The translations under genes and the position numbers were made by a program. A stretch of 64,000 bases of DNA, taken from the NCBI RefSeq assembly GCF_042652345.1, contig NZ_JBHSJJ010000001.1, forward strand, positions 496,001 to 560,000, written 5' to 3'. The stretch's first letter is position 1. Each line of letters begins with the position of its first letter. Shown piece by piece: positions 18,404-25,414 of this stretch. This DNA comes from Negadavirga shengliensis. Lineage in GTDB: Bacteria; Bacteroidota; Bacteroidia; Cytophagales; Cyclobacteriaceae. Under the pieces are notes generated by a model. It was not told the DNA's origin and did no database searches. It saw only the letters and a program-made list of their open reading frames with translations.

Positions 18404-19723
18404 ATGGAATTTAAAAAAAGTAATCAAAGAAGGGACTTTATAAAAACTTCCGCATTGCTTACAGGCGGTGCGTTATTAAGTCCATTCAGCCTTCCCGGAG
18501 CTTACGCAGCAGGAGATGATGCCATTAAAATCGCCGTCGTTGGCTGTGGGGGAAGGGGTACCGGGGCCGTTTTCCAGGCTTTCGAAACCGGACACAATAT
18601 CAAATTGGTGGCCATGGCTGATGCTTTCAGAGACAGGCTGGACCAAAGCTATGACCGTATTTTCAAGCGCTACGGAGAAGAAAAGGTGAATGTCCCGGAA
18701 GAAAAGAAGTTCACGGGATTTGAGGGATACAAACAAGCCATCAAAGAGGCCGATGTGGTAATCCTGGCAGCACCTCCGGGCTTCAGGCCTGACCATTTTG
18801 AAGAAGCCGTAAAACAGGAGAAGCAGATCTTCATGGAAAAGCCTGTGGCCACCGACGCGGTGGGGATCAGAAGGGTCCTGGCTGCGGCGGAAGAAGCCAA
18901 GGCGAAAAAACTGAACGTGGTCGTCGGACTCCAGCGTCATTATCAGGACAGTTACATAGAATCGGTGAAAAGAATACATGATGGAAAAATCGGCGATATT
19001 ATAGGGGGACAGGTGTTCTGGAATGACGGCGGCGTATGGGTACGGGAGAGACAGCCTGACCAAACGGAAATGGAATACCAGATGAGAAACTGGTATTATT
19101 TCAACTGGCTTTGTGGAGACCACATTGTAGAACAGCATGTTCACAACCTTGACGTGGCCAACTGGGTGAAAAACGGATATCCTGTAAAGGCAGAAGGTAC
19201 GGGGGGAAGGACAGTGAGGAGAGGCAAAGACCACGGAGAAATCTTCGACCACCATGTGGTTTTGTTTACTTATGAAGATGGCACTGTCATCCATAGCGAA
19301 TGCCGGCACTTCCCCGGTGCACATAACCGGGTGGATGAAAGTTTTCAAGGTACTAAGGGAAAAGCCTACATGAACGCAGGCAATACCGGGAGGCTTACCA
19401 ATTATAAAGGCAAAAGTCTCTATGAACATGACGGCGAAAACAACCGAAACCCTTATCAAAAGGAACATGACGAATTGTTCGCAGCCATTGTTAAAGGCGA
19501 GTACAAATTCGCGGATGCAGAAAATGCTGCCAAAAGCACAATGACTTCCATATTGGGAAGATTTGCCACTTATTCCGGAAAAGTGGTGAGCTGGGACGAA
19601 GCCATCAATTCTGAGATCAACCTGATGCCGGACCGTCTGGCTTGGGATGCCATGCCAAAAAATGTACCCAATGAAGACGGCTATTACGCTTACGCCGTAC
19701 CAGGACAAAGCAAGGTAGTATAA
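18404..19723 (+). CDS. Tat-exported Gfo/Idh/MocA-family oxidoreductase
   Basis: A 439-residue NAD(P)-dependent oxidoreductase expected to act on a sugar or sugar derivative. The N terminus 'RRDFIKTSALLTGGALL' is a twin-arginine signal, so the folded, cofactor-loaded enzyme probably works in the periplasm. The Rossmann motif 'IAVVGCGGRGTGAVF' follows, then 'EKPVATDAVGIRR' (the family's EKP motif, catalytic Lys) and the substrate domain with 'NWYYFNWLCGDHIVEQHVHNLD' seen in part as 'GDHIVEQHVHNLDVANW'. A longer frame could begin at 18356 inside the FGE gene, but ATG 18404 starts just before the Tat motif and is preferred. The next gene begins 10 bp downstream. Confidence 0.92.
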   Translation: MEFKKSNQRRDFIKTSALLTGGALLSPFSLPGAYAAGDDAIKIAVVGCGGRGTGAVFQAFETGHNIKLVAMADAFRDRLDQSYDRIFKRYGEEKVNVPEEKKFTGFEGYKQAIKEADVVILAAPPGFRPDHFEEAVKQEKQIFMEKPVATDAVGIRRVLAAAEEAKAKKLNVVVGLQRHYQDSYIESVKRIHDGKIGDIIGGQVFWNDGGVWVRERQPDQTEMEYQMRNWYYFNWLCGDHIVEQHVHNLDVANWVKNGYPVKAEGTGGRTVRRGKDHGEIFDHHVVLFTYEDGTVIHSECRHFPGAHNRVDESFQGTKGKAYMNAGNTGRLTNYKGKSLYEHDGENNRNPYQKEHDELFAAIVKGEYKFADAENAAKSTMTSILGRFATYSGKVVSWDEAINSEINLMPDRLAWDAMPKNVPNEDGYYAYAVPGQSKVV

Positions 19724-19733
19724 GCATAGAAAC

Positions 19734-20654
19734 ATGAAAAGAAGAAAATTTTTGAAAAACGCATCTTTGGGTTCCGCTGTTGCCGGCCTCACCGGTCTGC
19801 ACCACCTGGAAGCCACCCCGATTAAACCCGAAATAGCGGAACAACCTTTTAACCTTGATTATGCTCCCCATTTTGGGATGTTCAAAAACCATGCAGGGGA
19901 TGATTTGTTGGACCAGATCACTTTCATGCATGAAATGGGTTTCAGAAGTCTCGAAGATAACGGCATGATGGGCAGAACTCCGGAAATGCAGGAAAAAATA
20001 GGAAACCATCTCAGCAAACTTGGAATGGCCATGGGGGTATTTGTCCTGGATAAAGGAGGCAACAGCGCCAACACCCTGGCTGCGGGGAAAGACGAGTTTG
20101 TCGAAATCTTTCTGGATGGATGTAAACGTGCCGTAGAGGTAGCCAAAAGGGTGAATGCCAAGTGGACCACCGTGGTACCGGGAGACTTTCAAAGAAACCT
20201 CCCCATGGACATACAAACCGCCCATGTGATTGAAGCCTTAAGAAAAGGTGCGGAGATATTGGAACCACATGGGCTGACCATGGTACTGGAGCCCTTGAGT
20301 GACACGCCCAACCTGTACCTGCGGACTTCTTCACAGACCTACATGATTTGCAAGGCGGTAAACAGCCCAAGCTGCAAAATCCTATATGATATCTATCACA
20401 TGCAGAAAAACGAAGGGCACCTGATTACTTTTATGGATATGTGTTGGGATGAAATCGCCTACATTCAAATCGGCGATAATCCGGGGAGAAAGGAACCTGG
20501 CACCGGTGAAATCAACTACCAAAATGTCTTCAAACATATCTATGATAAGGGTTATAGAGATATTTTGGGTATGGAGCACGGCAACGCCCATCCAGGCAAG
20601 GAAGGGGAGAAGGCGTTATTGGAAGCTTACCGCAAAGCGGACAGCTTTATGTGA
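19734..20654 (+). CDS. Tat-exported hydroxypyruvate-isomerase-like TIM-barrel protein
   Basis: A 306-residue sugar isomerase/epimerase-type TIM barrel with a twin-arginine-like leader ('MKRRKFLKNASLGSAVAGL'). Metal-ligand candidates are the Glu in 'MVLEPLSDTPNLYL', the Asp/His in 'ILYDIYHMQKNEG', the His/Gln area 'AYIQIGDNPGRKEPGTG' and the Glu in 'ILGMEHGNAHPG'; the 'GD.PGR.EPG.GE' pattern is typical of hydroxypyruvate isomerase relatives. It follows the oxidoreductase by 10 bp. The pair probably transforms a carbohydrate in the periplasm, one enzyme oxidising and one isomerising. The substrate is unknown. The operon ends at the terminator 20680-20710. Confidence 0.88.
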   Translation: MKRRKFLKNASLGSAVAGLTGLHHLEATPIKPEIAEQPFNLDYAPHFGMFKNHAGDDLLDQITFMHEMGFRSLEDNGMMGRTPEMQEKIGNHLSKLGMAMGVFVLDKGGNSANTLAAGKDEFVEIFLDGCKRAVEVAKRVNAKWTTVVPGDFQRNLPMDIQTAHVIEALRKGAEILEPHGLTMVLEPLSDTPNLYLRTSSQTYMICKAVNSPSCKILYDIYHMQKNEGHLITFMDMCWDEIAYIQIGDNPGRKEPGTGEINYQNVFKHIYDKGYRDILGMEHGNAHPGKEGEKALLEAYRKADSFM

Positions 20655-20679
20655 TCAAAACACAAAGAACCTATTTGAT

Positions 20680-20710
20680 AAAAAGTTGAACCTTTGCGGT
20701 TCAACTTTTT
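20680..20710. terminator. Bidirectional terminator between convergent genes
   Basis: AAAAAGTTGAACC (20680-20692) and GGTTCAACTTTTT (20698-20710) form a perfect 13-bp stem with a 5-nt loop. A and T runs at both ends let it stop transcription in both directions. It overlaps the stop codon of the minus-strand gene. Confidence 0.9.
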
Positions 20711-21182
20711 ACTTTATATACCCTTTTCTCTTTAAAATGGTCTCGACAAACTTGATCTCGTTTTCCGAATTAAAAATTCTGAAGGGGAGATGGATAAACT
20801 GGGCTTTTGACATGATCAGGGTCACCGCATCATTTTTGATCTGGGCTTTTTTGATCATGTCCCATTTGATGGGCATCCCCTGCTTGCTGCTTACCTTCAT
20901 CAGCACCTGTCTGCTGTCAATTTCATAAGCGAGCCTCTCAAACATCACTTTGTTCTGCTCCATCTGCGTCACACCGGCGAACTGGATAACCCAAAACAGC
21001 CAATATAAACCATATGCCAAAATGGCCATGCTGATCCACCACCAGGAGGGAATGAAAAAATAACCCGAAGCAATGGCCAAAGCAATCAGCATTACCCACC
21101 ACTGTTCTTTGAAAATGTTCTTTAATCCTTGTTTGATATAAGTACCTGTTTCGAGCTTGTATTTTTTGGTTTTAACAATCAT
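20709..21182 (-). CDS. YcxB-like two-span membrane protein
   Basis: A 157-residue protein resembling the YcxB-like family of unknown function. A cytoplasmic start is followed by two closely spaced membrane segments ('WWVMLIALAIASGYFFI' and 'WWWISMAILAYGLYWLFWVI') and a C-terminal soluble domain with 'YEIDSRQVLMKVSS' and 'LPFRIFNSENEIKFVETIL', typical of the YcxB C-terminal domain. A TTG at 21209 would add nine residues; ATG 21182 is preferred. It probably stands alone, closed by the shared terminator. Confidence 0.7.
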   Translation of the reverse strand: MIVKTKKYKLETGTYIKQGLKNIFKEQWWVMLIALAIASGYFFIPSWWWISMAILAYGLYWLFWVIQFAGVTQMEQNKVMFERLAYEIDSRQVLMKVSSKQGMPIKWDMIKKAQIKNDAVTLIMSKAQFIHLPFRIFNSENEIKFVETILKRKGYIK

Positions 21183-21339
21183 TGCCGTTTTTAAATTTTC
21201 AAAACGCAAATATCCTATGATAAATATTATATAGCAAGTTTATTGGGTTTTTGAAATGTAAAATTCACTTTTTTTCAACAATGAGCCTAAAGCGGAACGT
21301 AAGTTGTTGACTTCTTAATTATTATGTCGTAACTTAATC

Positions 21340-21594
21340 ATGCAAACCTTGAGAGCCATGAGTAGCTTAGTAATAGATCTGATTTTGTGCGGGATCGCTT
21401 ATGTGGTGTTGATCTACTTTGTGGCTACCCTGACCAAAGCAAAGATCAATAAAAACCGCAACAACAATGATGATGATGGTGACGGGGGAGTAGAAGACCT
21501 TACACCTCCAAAAATTGATCTGCCTCCTGGCATCATATGGCCGAATGATGACAAAGAAAAAGACAAAAAACCGGCACCGCCTCTTGAAGTTTAA
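21340..21594 (+). CDS. Small single-span membrane protein, unknown function
   Basis: An 84-residue protein with one hydrophobic segment ('VIDLILCGIAYVVLIYFVATL') followed by a low-complexity polar tail rich in Asn, Asp and Pro ('NKNRNNNDDDGDGG', 'KKPAPPLEV'). No family recognised. ATG 21340 and ATG 21358 are both possible; the second starts directly at the membrane segment. Its stop codon overlaps that of the convergent Fur-type gene (shared TTAA at 21591-21594). Modest confidence that it is expressed. Confidence 0.6.
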   Translation: MQTLRAMSSLVIDLILCGIAYVVLIYFVATLTKAKINKNRNNNDDDGDGGVEDLTPPKIDLPPGIIWPNDDKEKDKKPAPPLEV

Positions 21595-22007
21595 CTGCAG
21601 TTTTTGCAGATACCCTGCACCAGCAAATTCATCTCCTTACTGATATAGCCTTTGGGCAAAATAACTTTTGGAAGGGAAACTTCCTCAATACAGTTCGTCT
21701 TTCCGCATACTTCACATTTAAAATGTACATGTTCATGGTCATGATGCGGCTCATGGGTGTCATGGGTACACAAGGCATACTTTGCTGTTCCGCTATCATC
21801 CAACACCTTATGGATCAAGTCGCTTTCAAGAAAGGTTTTCAGTGTCCTGTAAATAGTCACCCTGTCAAAATTCTCCCTCAATTCTTCCTCCAAATCCGCA
21901 TGGGAAAGCGCCACTTTTTTTCCTAAAAACGTATTGAGAACATCTCTCCTGCAACTGGTTACCCTGAGGTTGTTTTCTTTTAATATTTCCGCAGTTTTTA
22001 CAGACAT
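21591..22007 (-). CDS. Fur-family metal-responsive transcriptional repressor
   Basis: A 138-residue Fur/Zur/PerR-type regulator. The N-terminal winged helix contains 'NNLRVTSCRRDVLNTFL' and the recognition part 'FDRVTIYRTLKTFLESDLI'. A His-rich metal site 'HDTHEPHHDHEHVHFKC' follows, then two CxxC zinc pairs ('CEVCGKTNC' and the terminal 'CKNCS'). The metal sensed (Fe, Zn or peroxide via Fe) cannot be told. The open frame extends upstream to 22166, but the extra 53 residues do not resemble Fur. ATG 22007 has an AGGAG-type site about 10 bp upstream and gives the normal family length. Convergent with the small membrane protein. Confidence 0.9.
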   Translation of the reverse strand: MSVKTAEILKENNLRVTSCRRDVLNTFLGKKVALSHADLEEELRENFDRVTIYRTLKTFLESDLIHKVLDDSGTAKYALCTHDTHEPHHDHEHVHFKCEVCGKTNCIEEVSLPKVILPKGYISKEMNLLVQGICKNCS

Positions 22008-22244
22008 CCCTTTTAGCTTCTCCTTTTTAAATTCCAACACCAAATTACGAAATTTTCGGCATATTCTCTTTAACGCCCGGGAAATCGCTTTTGGGATAGA
22101 TCCCCCCGAGGGTTTAAACAGGCCTGACTTTGACATATGAGATTTTCCCGCTTTTGGGATTGTCAAATGCGATTTCCCTATGTAAACCGCTTTCGGCTGG
22201 AAATAATTCCGTCAAGGTGATGGGCCGCTATCAAATCCCCGCGT

Positions 22245-24020
22245 TTACCTCATTCTTCTCCATCCCTTGAAGACCAATATGGCACCGCCTATGGCTACAA
22301 TAGTAGCAATGGCTGCCGCCGTGACCATGCTGTAAATCCAGAATCCGGCCGCAAACAATGCCGCATATACCATAATGGAAGCGATGAGCACCAACCCGAT
22401 CTCCATAGGCAATTGTCCGGTTTCCTCCCGCTCCTCAGGATACTTGGCCAAAAGTCTTTTCCAGCCAATAGAAGCGGGCCGCACTTTTCTATAGAAAGCC
22501 AGCAGCACTTTGTCATCCTCCGGCTTGGTGAGCAGGGTGACGGCCACCCAGGTCACCGTGGTGATCCCCACGCCTATCAGCAGTTTTAAATAGGCCATAT
22601 CATCCGGGATCGGGAGAATACCGATCCTATTGTGGATGGATTCAAAGTAAACCGCTACCACAAAAGAGATGATCATCGCCGAAATTTCCGTATAAGAGTT
22701 GATCCTCCACCAAAACCACCTCAGAATGAAGATCAGGCCGGTTCCGGCGCCAATCTGTAGCAGGATGTTAAAAGCTTCGAGGGCATTTGACAATAAAGTG
22801 GCCAACAGAGCCGCCAGTACCATTAGGCCCACCGTGGAAAGTCTTCCCACCAATACCAATTCCTTATCGGAAGCCTCCGGTTTGATAAACCTGGCGTAAA
22901 AATCATTCACCACATAAGACGAGCCCCAGTTGAGATGGGTGGAGAGTGTGGACATCACCGCCGCGATCAAAGACGCCATCACAATTCCTATCAGGCCGGT
23001 GGGTAAAAAGGTGAGCATGGCGGAATAGGCAAGGTCATTGCCCAGTTTACCGACTTCAATATTGGGAAATGCCTCCTGCATATCGCTGATCTGGGGAAAA
23101 ATAATCAGCGATGAAAGGGCAATGATGATCCATGGCCATGGCCGCAAGGCGTAATGGGCTACATTAAACAGCAACGTGGCGCCAATGGCATTTTTCTCGT
23201 TTTTGGCAGAAAGCATCCTTTGGGCAATATACCCACCGCCACCAGGCTCTGCACCGGGATACCAGGTGGCCCACCATTGTATGGCCAAGGGCATGATAAA
23301 CAATGGGATCACCAGGTTCCAGTCGGTAAAGTCGGGAATCAGGTTGAGTTTGCCCGATACATTGGGATGGGCCAAAAGATTTTCCATACTTCCGATTTCC
23401 GGCAAATTCAACACATATATAGCGGCCGCGAACGCGCCGCCTATTGCAATGAAAAACTGGAAAAAATCAGTAAGCAAAACCCCTTTCAATCCTCCCAAAG
23501 AACTGTAGATAACCGTTACTACGGATACTACCAATAGGGTTTCCCACGAACTCAGCCCCAGCATCACCCCGAAAATCTTGATGGCCGCCAATGAGACAGT
23601 GGCCATGATGACGATATTGAAAAACACCCCCAGGTAGAGCGCCCTGAAAGCCCTCAAAAAAGCAGCTGGCTTACCCCCGTACCTCAGTTCATAAAACTCC
23701 AAATCAGTGGTAACCTCTGACCTCCTCCATAATTTGGCATATACAAACACAGTTAACATCCCTGTCAACAAAAATGCCCACCAGACCCAGTTGCCGGAGA
23801 CGCCATTTGACCTTACGATGTCCGTGACCAAATTAGGCGTATCGGCTGAAAAAGTAGTGGCCACCATGCTGATACCTAAAAGCCACCAGGGCATGTTCCT
23901 ACCGGAAAGGAAAAACTCCTTTGCGTTTTTCCCCGCCTTTTTTGAAGTAAGCACCCCTATAAGCATTGAAATTAAAAAGAAGGCAATAATGATCGCCCAA
24001 TCTATATAAGATATGTTCAT
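22245..24020 (-). CDS. Sodium:solute symporter-family transporter
   Basis: A 591-residue SSS-family permease with about 14 membrane segments, expected to import a sugar or other organic solute with Na+. N-terminal family features are 'SKKAGKNAKEFFLSGRNMPW' and 'GISMVATTFSADTPNLVTD'; the middle has 'YSSLGGLKGVLLTDFFQF' (the SSS signature area) and 'MASLIAAVMSTLSTHLNWGSS'. The C-terminal half has a long hydrophilic link ('KPEDDKVLLAFYRKVRPAS') and two more spans, as in the larger SGLT-like bacterial members. It is divergent from the NahK-like kinase with 302 bp between, which suggests uptake coupled to phosphorylation of a hexosamine-type sugar; this is inference. Confidence 0.92.
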   Translation of the reverse strand: MNISYIDWAIIIAFFLISMLIGVLTSKKAGKNAKEFFLSGRNMPWWLLGISMVATTFSADTPNLVTDIVRSNGVSGNWVWWAFLLTGMLTVFVYAKLWRRSEVTTDLEFYELRYGGKPAAFLRAFRALYLGVFFNIVIMATVSLAAIKIFGVMLGLSSWETLLVVSVVTVIYSSLGGLKGVLLTDFFQFFIAIGGAFAAAIYVLNLPEIGSMENLLAHPNVSGKLNLIPDFTDWNLVIPLFIMPLAIQWWATWYPGAEPGGGGYIAQRMLSAKNEKNAIGATLLFNVAHYALRPWPWIIIALSSLIIFPQISDMQEAFPNIEVGKLGNDLAYSAMLTFLPTGLIGIVMASLIAAVMSTLSTHLNWGSSYVVNDFYARFIKPEASDKELVLVGRLSTVGLMVLAALLATLLSNALEAFNILLQIGAGTGLIFILRWFWWRINSYTEISAMIISFVVAVYFESIHNRIGILPIPDDMAYLKLLIGVGITTVTWVAVTLLTKPEDDKVLLAFYRKVRPASIGWKRLLAKYPEEREETGQLPMEIGLVLIASIMVYAALFAAGFWIYSMVTAAAIATIVAIGGAILVFKGWRRMR

Positions 24021-24322
24021 AATACAGTGATAATTTTTAAAACAGTAGTAGTGTTATTCAAAACAACCCTATGTCACCATGAAAATGGTTTGGCTAATTT
24101 TTTTCTAAATAAAGAAAACTTTTCTAATTATTTTAATTAATTTGATTTAAATTTTAGCTCCCGAGAGCCTCCGGCAAAAAGACATACCCACAGGGATAGT
24201 AAATATAAACGCTTTCCTCTATATATATTCAAAACAATCGTAATTTTACCATTGCGTTTTATAAAAGTTTGCCCAAAACTTGAAAAGTGTTTTAAGTTTT
24301 TGCAGTAAATGTTCAAAGTAAC
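24021..24322. other. Divergent intergenic region, symporter / kinase
   Basis: An A/T-rich gap that must hold both divergent promoters. A TAnnTTTG-like candidate for the kinase is weak (AAAGTTTG near 24266). A short partially palindromic stretch 'CTCCCGAGAGCCTCCGG' lies near 24158-24174. No ORF or clear operator was found. Confidence 0.4.
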
Positions 24323-25381
24323 ATGGAAGAAAATTGGCTCAGCTCCATCATTGGGAATTACCCCATAAAAGCGGATAAACTGGAAATCAGGCGGTTTGGC
24401 TCAGGACATATCCACAAGACCTACCTGATAAATACCGGCAAAGAAAGATATATCCTGCAGGAATTCAACGATGCGGTTTTCCGGTATCCGGAGAGGATTT
24501 CCGCTAACCAGCAGGTGATTCTAGCTGACCTGGATAAGGACCAACTGCCCTTTGCCCTGCCTTTGCCTATAAAAAACAAAGAGAATTCGTTTTTTACCAA
24601 AAGCCAAAGCGGCCTGTTTCGTCTGTTCCCTTTTATCGAGGGAACCACCCGGGATGCGATTTCCCTAAAGTCACAAGCCAAAACCGCCGCGGAGGCTTTC
24701 GCTTATTTTATTAGGGGATTTGTCCACACAGACGCCGGGCTTTTGCAGGACAGTATTCCGGATTTTCACAATCTCGACCTGAGGTTTCGCCAGTTCGAAG
24801 AAAGCTTAAAAAACCCGCAACCAACCATAGATGGGGAGCTTGAGGAACTGATAGCATTTTACCTGGCCCAAAGGAATCTTGTGGATCAATATTTAGTCTA
24901 TGTAGAGGCCCTTCCCACAAGGGTGACGCACAATGACACCAAAATCAATAACCTTATTTTCAGGGATGATCTTAGAAAAGTGAATGCCCTTATAGACCTG
25001 GACACCATTATGTCCGGATACGTTTTTTATGATTTTGGGGATTTGGTAAGGACTGTGGCTTGCACAGAAGACGAATCTTCACAAAATTGGGATAAGATCG
25101 CCGTAGACCCTGAAAAATACGAGGGGCTGCTGGAAGGGTTTTACCACACCTTGAATGGTGTGATCAAGGAGGAAGAGATGGATTCGCTTCCATTTGGAGG
25201 CGAAATGATGACCTGTATTATGGGCTTGCGTTTTCTCACGGATTATTTGAATGGAAACATATATTACCAAATATCCTATCCTGAACAGAACCTCCACAGA
25301 TCCAAAAACCAGTCTTTCTTATTGAAGTCTCTCATTTCGTATCGGCCCCATATTCAAAAAATGCAAAGCCATTCTCATTAA
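24323..25381 (+). CDS. APH-fold sugar kinase, N-acetylhexosamine-kinase-like
   Basis: A 352-residue aminoglycoside-phosphotransferase-fold kinase resembling NahK, which makes N-acetylhexosamine 1-phosphates. The ATP-binding N-lobe has 'FGSGHIHKTYLI' and 'RYILQEFNDAVF'; the C-lobe has the catalytic loop 'THNDTKINNLIFRDD' (Asp base, Asn metal ligand) and the metal motif 'ALIDLDTIMSGYVFYDFGDL'-type stretch starting at 'IDLDTIM'. No export signal. It is divergent from the symporter and 33 bp upstream of recG, with which it may be cotranscribed. The sugar specificity is inferred from motif resemblance only. Confidence 0.78.
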   Translation: MEENWLSSIIGNYPIKADKLEIRRFGSGHIHKTYLINTGKERYILQEFNDAVFRYPERISANQQVILADLDKDQLPFALPLPIKNKENSFFTKSQSGLFRLFPFIEGTTRDAISLKSQAKTAAEAFAYFIRGFVHTDAGLLQDSIPDFHNLDLRFRQFEESLKNPQPTIDGELEELIAFYLAQRNLVDQYLVYVEALPTRVTHNDTKINNLIFRDDLRKVNALIDLDTIMSGYVFYDFGDLVRTVACTEDESSQNWDKIAVDPEKYEGLLEGFYHTLNGVIKEEEMDSLPFGGEMMTCIMGLRFLTDYLNGNIYYQISYPEQNLHRSKNQSFLLKSLISYRPHIQKMQSHSH

Positions 25382-25414
25382 TTCCAACCAAAACAGGAGA
25401 AACCTATTGAATCA

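Noticed and set aside
18476..19816. 446-residue open frame on the minus strand
   Set aside because: It is antisense to the well-supported Gfo/Idh/MocA gene and has no recognisable motifs.
22008..22166. 53-residue N-terminal extension of the Fur-type regulator
   Set aside because: The extension is basic and unlike Fur proteins. The ATG at 22007 has a suitable upstream purine-rich site and gives the usual length.
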